Shown piece after piece: positions 1 through 9,190 of a DNA stretch of 64,000 nucleotides. The position numbers were made by a program, and so were the translations under genes. Source of the DNA: Phycisphaerae bacterium RAS2 (GTDB lineage: Bacteria > Planctomycetota > Phycisphaerae > UBA1845 > UTPLA1); assembly GCA_007753915.1 (NCBI GenBank), contig CP036352.1, positions 186,001 to 250,000 of the forward strand, read 5' to 3'. The number at the start of each line of letters is the position of its first letter. Within the stretch, counting starts at the first letter, position 1. The notes below the pieces were generated by a model that saw only the letters and a program-made list of their open reading frames with translations, searched no databases and was not told the DNA's origin.

Positions 1-467
1 TACGGTTCGGGCGTTTGCTTGCCGGTCTTGGCCAGTTCGGTGAACTCGACGCACATGTCCTCGCGCGTGTAAGCGCTCAAATCGTGGTTGTCGCCCATGT
101 GGATGCAATCAGTGGGGCACGGGTCGCAGCATAGCGCGCAGAACATGCACTTGCTGTAATCGATGGCATAGCGCTCCAGCGCCCCGCCGATCGCCACGCC
201 CGTCGCCTTGTCGATCTTGCGCGGCCCGCTCTTCTCAATGTAGATGCAGTCCACCGGGCAGGCCTTGGCGCACTGGTCGCAGGCGATGCACTTTTCCGCC
301 TCGAACCAGTGGAAGCCGCGGTAGCGCGGTTGCAGGGCCGGGGCCATGTCGGGGTATTGCAGCGTGATGGTCCGCGCGAAGTTGTACTTCAGGGTGATGC
401 GCATGCCGATGGCGATGGTCCGAACCGTGTCGAAGATGTTCCGGAAGTACTGCCGCACCGTCGCCAT
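1..467 (-). CDS. nuoI: NADH-quinone oxidoreductase subunit I (5' part of gene)
   Basis: This is the 23-kDa ferredoxin-like subunit of respiratory complex I, which passes electrons through two [4Fe-4S] clusters (N6a/N6b) in the peripheral arm at the inner membrane. The 155 visible codons hold two ferredoxin motifs, CIACDQCAKACP (Cys60, 63, 66, 70) and CMFCALCCDPCP (Cys107, 110, 113, 117), the spacing expected for NuoI. The N-terminal 50 residues are the usual amphipathic membrane-contact segment. The gene runs off the left edge; the codon straddling the edge begins TA, so the stop may lie exactly there. Other nuo genes would be expected outside the window. Confidence 0.93.
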   Translation of the reverse strand, partial: MATVRQYFRNIFDTVRTIAIGMRITLKYNFARTITLQYPDMAPALQPRYRGFHWFEAEKCIACDQCAKACPVDCIYIEKSGPRKIDKATGVAIGGALERYAIDYSKCMFCALCCDPCPTDCIHMGDNHDLSAYTREDMCVEFTELAKTGKQTPEP

Positions 468-638
468 GCCTGTCCCTCGATCGCGCCGTTCAAGTCCTTC
501 GGCGCTCCGTTTCACCGGCATTCCCATGCCGACGACCCTGCCGAACGGAGTATAGCCGAGCCACACGAGGGCACCAACAGGCGGGGTCGCTGCGCTGGTC
601 CGACTCCTTCCTCGCGACACGCATCCACCTGTTTAATG

Positions 639-644
639 TATAAT
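639..644 (+). promoter_or_regulatory. possible -10 box (TATAAT)
   Basis: A perfect TATAAT lies 26 bases before the ATG of the gene at 671. Seventeen bases upstream there is only a poor -35 match, so this is a tentative call based on the -10 alone. Confidence 0.3.
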
Positions 645-670
645 GTGCTTTCTCTGGGGCGCTCGAGCCA

Positions 671-2293
671 ATGAGAACTTTCTCGCGACATCCTGTTATC
701 CGCGGGGCGCTGCCTTGCGCGCGGCTTCGCGCGCTGGCGCTGGGCGCGTTGCTGACCGGGGCGGCAGTGCTCGACGCGGGCCAACCCGCGCCGCCGGCTC
801 ACGCTGTCGCCGAACGTCAGGGCTCCGGCGTTTACTCCCGCTTCGTCCTGCCGACCCTCGACGGCATGGATCGCATCGCCCTGTCGGACTTTCGCGGGCG
901 GCCGGTGCTGGTGGTTCACTTCGCCGCGGGCCACGCCGCCTCGCGCGAGGCGCTGCTGGATTTGCAAGAGAACGCCGCCGCGCTGGTGAAAGCCCACAAA
1001 CTCTGGCTGCTGCCCGTGGCACACGATCACTACGCCGACCGGGTGCGCGCCTTCGCCGCCGTCCATCGGATCAACGAGCCGATCGCGCACGACCTGCTGA
1101 ACCTTACCGAGTCCGGCCGCCTGCCGCGCTTGGTGTACGTCCCTCGCAAGGGCGCGCCGCGCGAATTGAACGGCGACGAAGATGTTGACAAACTGATTAA
1201 TATGCTGGGCCGGGCCAAATCGGTCGAGCCCGCGCCCATCGCCGAGGAAGACCGCGAACAGCTCCCCGAAACGCGCGTGACGCGGCGGGCCGCGCGCGAT
1301 GCGCCCAGCCGCGAGCAGCTTCTGGCCCATGCCGACGCCCTCGTTCTCGCCGGCAAGCCGCCGCAGATCGACGAAGCCATTGAGTTCTATCGCCAGGTCG
1401 CGGCCCAGCAGCCGGTCAGCGCCGTCGCGCTTCAACGGCTGGGCGTCGCCTATCGCATTCGCTTCGACCGCCCGCAGCGTCAGCCCGGCGATCTCGCCGC
1501 AGCGATGGATGCATGGGCCGCCGCGGCCAAGCGCGACAAGGAGTGCGATGCGCTGCGGCTGCGACTCGCGCCCGTTCTGTCGACGGGCAAAGGCCCCGCG
1601 CCCTACGAATGGCTCGGCAAGGCCGTCGCGACGGACGACAGCACGCGGCTGGAAATCGAGCCGTTGCCGATCGAAACGGGTGACAAGGTCGCGGCAAAGG
1701 GCGACGCCGCGCCCGATGCCGAAGGGGCCGCGCCGGAAGATCGCACGGCTGTTCGCATCGAGACGGCGCAGCACACGCGGCGCGTGAGCAAGGCCGATCA
1801 TGTGACGGTGATCGTGGCGTTCATTCCCGATGCGGCGGACGGCTTCGGCTGGGCGACGGAGCAGGGGCCGACCGTGCGGCTGGAGAAGCCGGTCGCCGGC
1901 GAGTTGAACAGCATCGAGCAGGCGGCGACTGTCAAATACGCGGCATGGCGTGCCACGGGCGAGTCGGCGACGCCGGGTGACGAATCAAACGCAGCCGAAG
2001 AAGTTGCCGAAGCCGATGCGCAGGAAGGCCGCTCGCGTGACGGTGCGCGTGACAGTGCGGAGGAGAATGGCGCGGACGCGAGCGCTCGGAACCCCGGCGA
2101 GCGCTTGTCGGATTCCAACGTCTATGACGAATCGCCGGCCGCGCGCCCGCGGCTGGTGCGATTCCAGCTTACGCTGCCCGCCGGCAAGCGTGCCAAAGGG
2201 ATGACGCTCAAGGGCGCGGCGACGTATTCGGTGATCCGCGGCGACGGCCCGGCGCAGGAGTTCCGCCAGCCGTTTGAGATCGTGCTGCGGTAA
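671..2293 (+). CDS. secreted protein with degenerate redoxin-like domain
   Basis: A 540-residue protein of unknown function. The first 45 residues form an Arg-rich n-region and hydrophobic core typical of a Sec signal peptide ending near PAPPAHA, so it is probably periplasmic. Residues about 55-175 resemble an AhpC/TlpA redoxin fold (FVLPTLDG, then FRGRPVLVVHF, then LVYVPRKG), but the CxxC or peroxidatic Cys is missing: the expected place reads AAGHAAS. Residues about 215-300 look like a TPR-type helical stretch (EAIEFYRQV). The C-terminal third is acidic and probably beta-rich. Its role is probably binding or structural rather than redox. It stands alone between nuoI and a convergent gene. 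Confidence 0.7.
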   Translation: MRTFSRHPVIRGALPCARLRALALGALLTGAAVLDAGQPAPPAHAVAERQGSGVYSRFVLPTLDGMDRIALSDFRGRPVLVVHFAAGHAASREALLDLQENAAALVKAHKLWLLPVAHDHYADRVRAFAAVHRINEPIAHDLLNLTESGRLPRLVYVPRKGAPRELNGDEDVDKLINMLGRAKSVEPAPIAEEDREQLPETRVTRRAARDAPSREQLLAHADALVLAGKPPQIDEAIEFYRQVAAQQPVSAVALQRLGVAYRIRFDRPQRQPGDLAAAMDAWAAAAKRDKECDALRLRLAPVLSTGKGPAPYEWLGKAVATDDSTRLEIEPLPIETGDKVAAKGDAAPDAEGAAPEDRTAVRIETAQHTRRVSKADHVTVIVAFIPDAADGFGWATEQGPTVRLEKPVAGELNSIEQAATVKYAAWRATGESATPGDESNAAEEVAEADAQEGRSRDGARDSAEENGADASARNPGERLSDSNVYDESPAARPRLVRFQLTLPAGKRAKGMTLKGAATYSVIRGDGPAQEFRQPFEIVLR

Positions 2294-2307
2294 TTGAGTG
2301 TGGTTGG

Positions 2308-3792
2308 CTACGGCCCCGCCGGCCTCGTCGTTGCCGTCGCATCCGCGGAGCGGTTGCGCAGCGGCGGGTCGAGGATGACCCAGCCCCAGTCGGTCGGCCG
2401 CTTCTTGGGGTCGGGGTCCAGCCGGCGCACGTCGCCGCCGTTGTCGACGAAGTCCTCGCCGATGGACCAGACCTTGAAGCCTTCCGGGATGCGCGCGAAT
2501 CGGATGGGCTTTTCGTCAAACGGATCGAGCGGCACGGCGTCGAAGTAATCCGGCACGAGTGCGTCCAGTTTTTCCGGCCATTTGCCGTGTTTCAGGCGGT
2601 AACGCTCGCAGGCGATGGCGGTGACGAGAGCGCGTTGTTGACCGACGACGCGCACCCATGATACTGCCGCACTTCTTTGACTTGGCATGATGACCTTCGC
2701 CACGAAGCTATACCACGGCAGTTGCTGCGAGCGAATCACAATTGCATCGATCTTGCGCAATGCCTCCCCGGTTGGAGCGACTGCCGCATCGATTAGTTCT
2801 CCATAGGCGCTCATACCGTCTGCGCTGCTAAGAGCAGCCAGTCCCGGCAGATGGCGCGTTACTCCTGTCGGCAGATAAACACCAGCCACACCTCCCGGTG
2901 CAGTTTCTAGCCACGCAATGGTATCAATGTACCCTACGCGTTCCGCGATGAAAGTATCTCGAAGTAGTTCGTTCAAGTTAATCGATTCGACCGAATGCAT
3001 GATTCGGCGAAGCGACTCATCGCTGAATGTGCTAGAATTGATGGCGCGTTCGATTTGGTCATGAGTTAGGGTCACGACACTAAGTTTTACCATTGCCGAA
3101 ATCTGTGTTCGTTTGCCGTCCAGCATTTGACACAGCTGAACCATTCGATGCAGAAGTTCAGCCGCACGGTCGCGATGACCTTTGGCTGCAGCATCTATCG
3201 CTCCTACTGCTAATACTTTGGAGGCACCACGAATTTGCCCCAACTCCGGCAGCGACGTCTTATGCATTGGCGTCGCGAGCATAGGTCGGTAATCTCCTCG
3301 TCCGCTGGCTAGAGACGTCTCTAATCTCGCTAGCGGTTCTTGGATGCTCGCAAGGTAGCTACTTATTGCGGCCAATTGATCGTTTGTAAGTTTCGTGCCG
3401 GTGCGGCTGTGTTTACCGACGCCTATCACCGGAAGGATGCCATTCTGCACATCTGTCAGCTTGACGGCTTCGATTTCCCGCCATGCATCGAGCACGCGAA
3501 GCAGCGCGTTCTCCTCATCCGGCAAGCCCGGCGTGGCGGCGATAAGTTCTTCTACCGTCGTCGGCTCGCCCCGCGCGCGAATCTCGCGGATCATCTTCTG
3601 ATAGCGATTTTCCGCGTTGCGGCTGAACGCGAACACGCCCAACGCCAGCACGACCAACAACCCCAGAACAGCCAGAATTACCGGATGCCGCGACATCCAG
3701 CCGACCACCCCGCCGCGTGACCGCGCGCCGGGCTCCCGGATCGTATCAATCTCTGTTGCCGCGCCGGAATCGTTCGGTGTGAATTCGCTCAT
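2308..3792 (-). CDS. membrane-anchored protein, paralogue of the upstream gene
   Basis: A 494-residue protein with one N-terminal membrane segment at about 38-55 (VILAVLGLLVVLALGVFAF), followed by a long helical periplasmic region. The C-terminus carries HGKWPEKLDALVP, then VPLDPFDEKPIRF, then WSIGEDFVDNGG. This WPxxLxxLVP...DPFxxxPI pattern is common at the C-terminus of uncharacterised planctomycete proteins and recalls the C-terminal part of GspG-type pseudopilins. Its start overlaps the stop of the paralogue at 3789 by four bases, so the two are probably translated together. Function is not known; a cell-surface or complex role is a guess. Confidence 0.72.
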   Translation of the reverse strand: MSEFTPNDSGAATEIDTIREPGARSRGGVVGWMSRHPVILAVLGLLVVLALGVFAFSRNAENRYQKMIREIRARGEPTTVEELIAATPGLPDEENALLRVLDAWREIEAVKLTDVQNGILPVIGVGKHSRTGTKLTNDQLAAISSYLASIQEPLARLETSLASGRGDYRPMLATPMHKTSLPELGQIRGASKVLAVGAIDAAAKGHRDRAAELLHRMVQLCQMLDGKRTQISAMVKLSVVTLTHDQIERAINSSTFSDESLRRIMHSVESINLNELLRDTFIAERVGYIDTIAWLETAPGGVAGVYLPTGVTRHLPGLAALSSADGMSAYGELIDAAVAPTGEALRKIDAIVIRSQQLPWYSFVAKVIMPSQRSAAVSWVRVVGQQRALVTAIACERYRLKHGKWPEKLDALVPDYFDAVPLDPFDEKPIRFARIPEGFKVWSIGEDFVDNGGDVRRLDPDPKKRPTDWGWVILDPPLRNRSADATATTRPAGP

Positions 3793-5222
3793 GGCTTCTT
3801 CGACTCCGGCGGCATCGGGCGGTTGCGCTGGCCGGGGTCAAACAGTTCGATGCCCAGGTCGGCGGTCTTGAAGGTCTTCGAGCCGGGCTGGCGATGAATC
3901 CTGCCGCCGTCGTCGATGAAATCGCTTCCCACTGTCCACAGCTTGATGCCGTCCGGGATCGACTCGAGCCGGATCGGCCGGCCGTCAAACGGATCGACCG
4001 GCGTGCGCTCGAGAAACTCCGGTGTCAATTCTTCCAGTCGCGCGGGCCATTGACCGCGGCGGACGCGAAACGCTTCGCAAGCAATCGCGGCGATGAGCAT
4101 CTGGCGGCGGGCTTCATCGTTGGCAGCCATTTCAAAGGTATGCGCCAGCGCCTGGGCGGTGGAAGAAAAGAACAGCGGCTCGCTGCCCAGTCGATAGACG
4201 ACTTCTCGTGCGGCCTCGATGGAAGCCCGGCCCGGGGCCTTGGCGGCCGCGTCGACCATCTCCGTGTAGATGCTGATGACCTTCGCCTCGAACAAATCGG
4301 GGTTCTGCCCGGCGAGCGGATCGACGGGCGCCGCGGCGCCGGGGGGCGGCGCCGGCGCTCGACGGATGTAGCGATTCTGGTGTTCCATGCGCGCCATGAC
4401 GCGCTCGGCGATGAGGGCGTCATGCAGCGTGAAGCGTGCGGCCAGGGCGACACCGGACTTGTGGAGCATTGCGAGCGACTGCGGCGACCATTCCCACGTG
4501 TTGATCGCTCGATGCACCGATTCAAACCAAAGAGCGCGAAGGGCGTTGCTGGTCATCCAGCTCAAGAGCGGCAGGTTCCGGTCAAACGCATCGCACAGTC
4601 GCGAGCACCGCTCGAACCATGCAATTGCTTCCGCTTCATCGCCGCGAAGGGTCGCATCCATCGCGGCGAGCAGCAGCAGTTTGGCGGCGGTGCGCGCGAG
4701 GTTCAGATCGGTGAAGTCGGCTTCTGTGAGGGTGGTCTCCCAGTCGAATGTGAACTGTCCGCTCGGTCGGTCAAAGGCCTGCTTCATCGCGTCGTAGTCG
4801 GTTTGATGCTGGGAGAGGAATGCTTTCAGCGCCGCCAGTTGTTCGGGCGGATGGGCCTCGCCGAGGCGAGGGTACAGTGCCCGCGCGCCGAACAGCGGCA
4901 GGTTTTCGCTTTCCGATGAAGGGGTGTTGAGGCCGGCAAACCGGTCCGCAATCTCGAAGAGCGGTACGCAGAAATTCTGCTCATCCGGCACACGCACGAC
5001 GCGCTGCGCCATGTCTTCCGCCGTCGTCGGTTCATTCTTCGCGCGGATATCTCCGACGACGCGATTCAGGACGCTGGCGGTGTAGAAGTCCCAGCCGAGA
5101 AAACCAAGTACCACCGCCGCGACCACGACCCCGAAGGCAACGGGGACCAGCTTCCGGGGCGCTCGCGGGCGCTCGAGATCGTGCGATGGTTCGTCGGTCG
5201 ATGGCGTCGTCGTGTGCGGCAT
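3789..5222 (-). CDS. membrane-anchored protein, paralogue of the downstream gene
   Basis: A 477-residue protein with the same plan as its neighbour at 2308-3792: a cytoplasmic N-terminus of about 25 residues, one membrane helix (about 27-48), a helical extracytoplasmic domain and the C-terminal signature RRGQWPARLEELTPEFL, then TPVDPFDGRPIRLES, then WTVGSDFIDDGG. Both also share the early motif NEPTTAEDM / GEPTTVEEL followed by LPDE-like residues, so they arose by duplication. The ATG at 5222 gives a compact N-terminus ending at the membrane helix. No enzymatic motif was recognised. Confidence 0.72.
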   Translation of the reverse strand: MPHTTTPSTDEPSHDLERPRAPRKLVPVAFGVVVAAVVLGFLGWDFYTASVLNRVVGDIRAKNEPTTAEDMAQRVVRVPDEQNFCVPLFEIADRFAGLNTPSSESENLPLFGARALYPRLGEAHPPEQLAALKAFLSQHQTDYDAMKQAFDRPSGQFTFDWETTLTEADFTDLNLARTAAKLLLLAAMDATLRGDEAEAIAWFERCSRLCDAFDRNLPLLSWMTSNALRALWFESVHRAINTWEWSPQSLAMLHKSGVALAARFTLHDALIAERVMARMEHQNRYIRRAPAPPPGAAAPVDPLAGQNPDLFEAKVISIYTEMVDAAAKAPGRASIEAAREVVYRLGSEPLFFSSTAQALAHTFEMAANDEARRQMLIAAIACEAFRVRRGQWPARLEELTPEFLERTPVDPFDGRPIRLESIPDGIKLWTVGSDFIDDGGRIHRQPGSKTFKTADLGIELFDPGQRNRPMPPESKKP

Positions 5223-5295
5223 GTGCAGACCTTTGCAAAACCAGTTGCGTCAGTCGGGATGCGATCGCGTCGATTCGGTGCGTCGCGGATGCGCT

Positions 5296-6495
5296 CTACA
5301 TTCGCGCCCCGCCTGCTTTCTCACTCTTTACGCGCTCGACCACCTTGATGAATCGCGCGTCGCCCAGCAGCCGCTGGACCATCGCCTCGGCCAGCGCCTC
5401 GGACCCCTTGTCGAAAAAGTGCACGTTGTCGCGGATGTGCTCCAGGTCGTGCGGCACGGCGCGGTTGCCGTCAAAGAAGATGCAATTGTATTTGTCGGCC
5501 ACCTCCGCCCCGATCGCGCTCATCCTTTCGTATGCATCGACGACCAGCTCCAGCGTCATGCCGCAGCGGTCCGGTGTGTAGGCCAGGGCCTCGCGGATCT
5601 CCGGGCGCGTGATGTTCTCCTTCGTGCCGAGGTACGACTGCGAACACAACACGCAAAGCACGCCGTCGCCGGCGGACAGTGTCGCGTAGTCTTCCAGATT
5701 CCGCCGGTACCACGCGAAGGCGTTGGGATGCACGGGCTTGGCAATTCCCGGTTCCTTCTGCTCATCCGTCAGGACGTACGCGCCTTCCATCGAGCGCTTC
5801 GTCATCGTGAAGTAGATTACGCGCCCGCGACGGCCGATCTGCGTCTTGCGCGCCAGTTGCATCCACAGCGGCCGATCTCCGCTCGTTCCCATGGGGATGA
5901 ACGGCAGCGTCTCCAAAGATCGGAAGCGGCGTTGCCCCATGTCGTTAAAGGCTTCGTACTGGATTATGACATCCGGCTTGAAGGCGCGGCCATTACAAAG
6001 ATAGTTGATTTTTCCAAGGAAGTTGTCCTGGCCGGGCAGCGCGAGGTTGATGACCTCCACGGGCATGTTCAGCCGTTCGCGGAGTTTCTTTTCCACGGCG
6101 CCGGGCCAGGTCTTCTCGTCGCTGCTGGAGAAATACTCAAACGCGCTGGACCCGCCGAACACCTCGATCCGAAGCGTGCCGGGTGATTTCTCATAGGCGT
6201 AGTCCGGACCGCGGAAACCGTACTTGTTGATGCGAACCTGATTGCCTCGTGCGTTGTCAACCACCTGGAACGGAGCCATTCGATAGGCGATGTTTCCATC
6301 GGGGACCATTTCCAGCCATTCGTGGTAGCTCAACGGCGCAAAAATCCACAGCGCCAGTTCTACCACTCCGATGGCGGCGCACAGCGCCAACCCGCCGGCG
6401 ACCCCGGCGAACATCAATCGCCGCCCTCGCCGTCGAGGCGATGGGGAGGGTGGGCGTGATTCAGGAGGGTGTGCATCGGATTGGGCTTGAGCCAT
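5296..6495 (-). CDS. SGNH/GDSL-family hydrolase, membrane anchored
   Basis: A 399-residue protein with one N-terminal transmembrane helix (about 28-52) after an Arg/Pro-rich cytoplasmic tail, so the catalytic domain is probably periplasmic. SGNH blocks can be followed: block I FGGSSAF with nucleophile Ser116, a Gly block around NLALPGQDN (about 150-158), block III FNDMG with Asn184, and block V DNVHFFDKG with Asp356 and His359. The family contains lipases, esterases and O-acetyl-polysaccharide esterases; here a role on extracellular glycans or lipids is inferred. It reads in the same direction as the paralogue pair downstream, 73 bases away. Confidence 0.8.
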   Translation of the reverse strand: MAQAQSDAHPPESRPPSPSPRRRGRRLMFAGVAGGLALCAAIGVVELALWIFAPLSYHEWLEMVPDGNIAYRMAPFQVVDNARGNQVRINKYGFRGPDYAYEKSPGTLRIEVFGGSSAFEYFSSSDEKTWPGAVEKKLRERLNMPVEVINLALPGQDNFLGKINYLCNGRAFKPDVIIQYEAFNDMGQRRFRSLETLPFIPMGTSGDRPLWMQLARKTQIGRRGRVIYFTMTKRSMEGAYVLTDEQKEPGIAKPVHPNAFAWYRRNLEDYATLSAGDGVLCVLCSQSYLGTKENITRPEIREALAYTPDRCGMTLELVVDAYERMSAIGAEVADKYNCIFFDGNRAVPHDLEHIRDNVHFFDKGSEALAEAMVQRLLGDARFIKVVERVKSEKAGGARM

Positions 6496-6647
6496 AGAGG
6501 GTCCTTCCTTGCCGGTTGCGCGGTCCTATAACGACCCGCAATCAGAGCGAGTATGGTCTTTCAACGCGGGGAAGCATAGAATGACGCAATCGGAGTGGAA
6601 AGTCAGCCGATCCCTCGCGCAGATCGGCCGGCTTTGCGAGGGGCATC

Positions 6648-7223
6648 ATGCGCACAACTCACCGCGTCATTTACCTGGGCGTTCTTGTCATCCTCGTCGG
6701 ATGCAATCTGTTTCCGACGCCGATTCTACCGCCGGCGGGCTTGAACATCGTGCCCGGCGGACCGGCGAACACAAATCCCTATTTTGGCAAGCTGCGCACC
6801 ACCACCGGCACCCCGATCGGCGACTTCATGCTCGCGTCGTGCGGCTGCGGCGACTGGCGCGTGCTGATCGAGCCGTCCAACGGGTTGGCGCGATCGTCTT
6901 TCCCGGTGCAGTTCTTCACCGACGGCAGCTACACGACCGACAAGATGGTGACAGTGTATGGCGAGGACGAAGAGAGCGGCGAGGCGATGTCGGCCGCGCT
7001 GAACCAGCTCGAAGGTTTAACGACTGGCGTCTATCAGCCCGTCGGCGAGATGCAATCGCGCTTCGACGCCACCCGCGGCGACTCGCACAACCAGCCGGTC
7101 GAAGCCTGCGGCAAGTGCCACATCGGCGACGACACGGTTTATCCGTTGCCGCCGACCCATCCCCAGAAGTACAAGACCAATCCCAACGTGTGCTTCGAGT
7201 GCCACACGGTCAACGGCGGGTGA
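6648..7223 (+). CDS. diheme c-type cytochrome-like lipoprotein
   Basis: A 191-residue protein starting with a lipoprotein signal peptide (lipobox VILVGC, lipidated Cys19). Two CxxCH haem-attachment motifs lie close together at the C-terminus: CGKCH (Cys154, Cys157, His158) and CFECH (Cys182, Cys185, His186). The 130 residues before them match nothing I recognise, although a CGCGDW segment suggests further metal or disulfide chemistry. It is probably an exported electron carrier or haem sensor. GAGGGG just upstream of the ATG is a good ribosome-binding site. It converges on the lipoprotein gene at 7231 with only seven bases between the stops. Confidence 0.72.
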   Translation: MRTTHRVIYLGVLVILVGCNLFPTPILPPAGLNIVPGGPANTNPYFGKLRTTTGTPIGDFMLASCGCGDWRVLIEPSNGLARSSFPVQFFTDGSYTTDKMVTVYGEDEESGEAMSAALNQLEGLTTGVYQPVGEMQSRFDATRGDSHNQPVEACGKCHIGDDTVYPLPPTHPQKYKTNPNVCFECHTVNGG

Positions 7224-7230
7224 CGCGCGG

Positions 7231-8100
7231 TTACGGATTCAGCAGCAACTGGCCCGCCGCGGTCGCATTCACAATGTCGTTCGCGTTGTCATCAACAATC
7301 GCAAAGACGTCGTAAGTTCCATCAGGGACGCCGTTGCCATTCTCATCGAGAAACGCGAATGTGAAGAGGCCAGTGTTGCCGCCTTCGCTAAGCAGCTGTT
7401 CGCGCACGAGAATGATCTCGTTGCCGTTGTCGCGGTCATCGTCGGGGTCCAGCCCGAGTGTCAGCAGGGCGTCGGCGTTGGCGTTGCCGTTGTCGTTCCA
7501 GGTGATGTTCGTCGTGTTGCCGGTCGTGACGGTCGTGTCTGCGGCCAGGGCGGTGAAGGCGAACGTCGGCACGGGCAGCGCCGTGGTGATCGTGAAGATG
7601 CCGGTCGTTCCGCGTTCCGGATCGCGCGACAAGGCGGTCTTGGTGGTTCCATCGGGTGCTTCGATCGTCGCGGTGATGACATAGTCCCCCACGCGTACAC
7701 CGACGATGTCCCATACGAACTTGTCATTTTCGCCATCGCCGATGGCATCGCGCCCGCTGCCGGGGGTCCCGTTGCCGACGAGCTGGATCGGATCGCCGAC
7801 CGGCTCGGCCAAATTGTTCTCTCGTTGCGCGGAGACACGCACGACGGTGCCGGGAATGGTCGCGATGTCGGCCCACTGCACGATGGTCTGGACGCCGACG
7901 GTTGTTTGCGTTGGCGTCGCCGGGTTGACGACGGAGATCCCGAGGTCCAGCTCCGTGAGCTTCTCCTGGGGGAACAACTCGGGCCCAAAGAACCAGTTCA
8001 GCCCGGTGCAGCCAAGGCCGGACAGCCCCAGTATCAACAGAAACGACCTTGAAACGATTCGGCGCGGAAACAGCGCGGCCGGTTTGTGAGTCGGAGTCAC
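7231..8100 (-). CDS. lipoprotein with calcium-site-like C-terminal motif
   Basis: A lipoprotein of unknown function. I chose the GTG at 8100, because AGAGGGG sits eight bases upstream and because it puts the signal peptide (Arg-Arg n-region, then SFLLILGLSGLGC) close to the N-terminus. An ATG at 8163 would add 21 residues but has no ribosome-binding site. The mature part looks like two beta-sandwich repeats (VVNPATPTQTTVGVQTIVQW and PTFAFTALAADTTV...NITWNDNG). It ends with an Asp/Asn-rich DENGNGVPDGTYDV loop like dockerin or EF-hand calcium sites. It is probably attached to the outer membrane or cell surface. Confidence 0.65.
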   Translation of the reverse strand: MTPTHKPAALFPRRIVSRSFLLILGLSGLGCTGLNWFFGPELFPQEKLTELDLGISVVNPATPTQTTVGVQTIVQWADIATIPGTVVRVSAQRENNLAEPVGDPIQLVGNGTPGSGRDAIGDGENDKFVWDIVGVRVGDYVITATIEAPDGTTKTALSRDPERGTTGIFTITTALPVPTFAFTALAADTTVTTGNTTNITWNDNGNANADALLTLGLDPDDDRDNGNEIILVREQLLSEGGNTGLFTFAFLDENGNGVPDGTYDVFAIVDDNANDIVNATAAGQLLLNP

Positions 8101-8470
8101 GCGTAGCACCCCTCTACGAATTGGCGAGGATGGGCCCGTCCGAAGCACGGTTGCCCAAAGCATTCTTGCAAGCTGAAGGTGTCCATTTCCACTGATTCCA
8201 TGAAGGTTCTTCCTATATTCTTTCGCCCGCCGGTCCGCTTCGGATTAGCGCAAACCGGCCGGCAAGCCCGTGAATGCGACGGTGGAGGCGGCCGACCGAT
8301 AATCAAGCAAGCACGCCACGGTGAATGGGGTTGCCGGCTTGGTTTGCGGTGAGGATTTCATTGACCGTCGCTTGAGCGGCCCCGTATACTCTCATGCAGA
8401 AGTTGGCGTTCCCGCCTATCGGCCAGGGCGTGCCATCACCCTCGCCCAGCATCAATTCGTGGAGTTTCAA
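8101..8470. other. divergent intergenic region
   Basis: These 370 bases separate the minus-strand lipoprotein gene from the plus-strand DsbA-like gene. They contain the promoter annotated at 8361-8390 for the plus-strand gene. No convincing -35/-10 pair was found for the minus-strand gene, and no RNA gene or repeat was recognised. Confidence 0.6.
8361..8390 (+). promoter_or_regulatory. sigma-70-type promoter for the DsbA-like gene
   Basis: TTGACC (8361-8366) and TATACT (8385-8390) are separated by 18 bases, a close match to the vegetative consensus. Transcription would start near 8397, leaving a leader of about 75 bases before the ATG at 8471. Confidence 0.65.
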
Positions 8471-9190
8471 ATGGGTAGCGCGCGTTCCAAAGTTGGTAGA
8501 GGTCTCGCTCGTCGAAGGCCGGCGTCGGTCTATTTGCTTGCGACGGCTGCAGCGGCGATGTTCATGGCGGCAGGCGGTATGTCAGGTGGGACCTGCAATG
8601 TTCCGCAGCCTCCCGGCAACTCAAACGGCAATGGCAATGGAACCGGTAACACCGGCGGTCCGCAGATCACTTCATCCGATCACGTCCTAGGCAACGCCAG
8701 CGCGCCGGTTACGGTCGTGGAATACAGCGATCTCGAATGCCCGTTCTGCGGCCGATTTGCAAGGCAGGAATTCCCCACGTTCAAGGCGAATTACATCGAC
8801 ACGGGGAAGGTGCGCTTCGTGTATCGACATTTCCCGCTGACCAACATCCATCCGCGGGCGCAACCTGCCGCCGAAGCGAGCGAGTGCGCCGGGGATCAGG
8901 TTGACTTCTACGCCTACATCGAAGAAGTCTTTTCAAACTCAAGCGACACGAGCACGCTCTCGGATGAATCGCTTCGGGATTACGCGGTCGGCCTCGGCGC
9001 CAGCGGCGCGACATTTGATACCTGCTTTGACGGCAACGCCAAGGCCGGTCGTGTCCAGCAGGATGTCAATTCCGGCGCGGCACTTGGGGTGTCTTCAACG
9101 CCGACTTTCTTTGTCAATTCACGACGCATCGCCGGATTCCAGACTGCTGCGCAGCTCGGTGCGGCGGTGGATCAGGAAATGGGCGGGTAG
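8471..9190 (+). CDS. DsbA/DsbG-like thioredoxin-fold oxidoreductase, exported
   Basis: A 239-residue protein with an Arg-rich n-region and hydrophobic stretch (about 18-35), a low-complexity Asn/Gly linker (about 49-66), then a DSBA-like domain. The redox site is CPFC (Cys90-Cys93), preceded by VVEYSDLE as in the family, and the cis-Pro loop is SSTPTFFVN near the C-terminus. It should catalyse thiol-disulfide exchange in the periplasm. I start it at 8471, where GGAG lies six bases upstream; an in-frame start at 8321 would precede the promoter and spoil the signal peptide. Nearby exported Cys-rich and haem proteins are possible clients (inference). Confidence 0.85.
   Translation: MGSARSKVGRGLARRRPASVYLLATAAAAMFMAAGGMSGGTCNVPQPPGNSNGNGNGTGNTGGPQITSSDHVLGNASAPVTVVEYSDLECPFCGRFARQEFPTFKANYIDTGKVRFVYRHFPLTNIHPRAQPAAEASECAGDQVDFYAYIEEVFSNSSDTSTLSDESLRDYAVGLGASGATFDTCFDGNAKAGRVQQDVNSGAALGVSSTPTFFVNSRRIAGFQTAAQLGAAVDQEMGG

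Noticed and set aside
512-1801. Long open frame antisense to the redoxin-like gene
   Set aside because: Arg/Gly/Ala-rich composition typical of antisense frames in GC-rich DNA, no ribosome-binding site, and the opposite strand has a signal peptide and domain structure.
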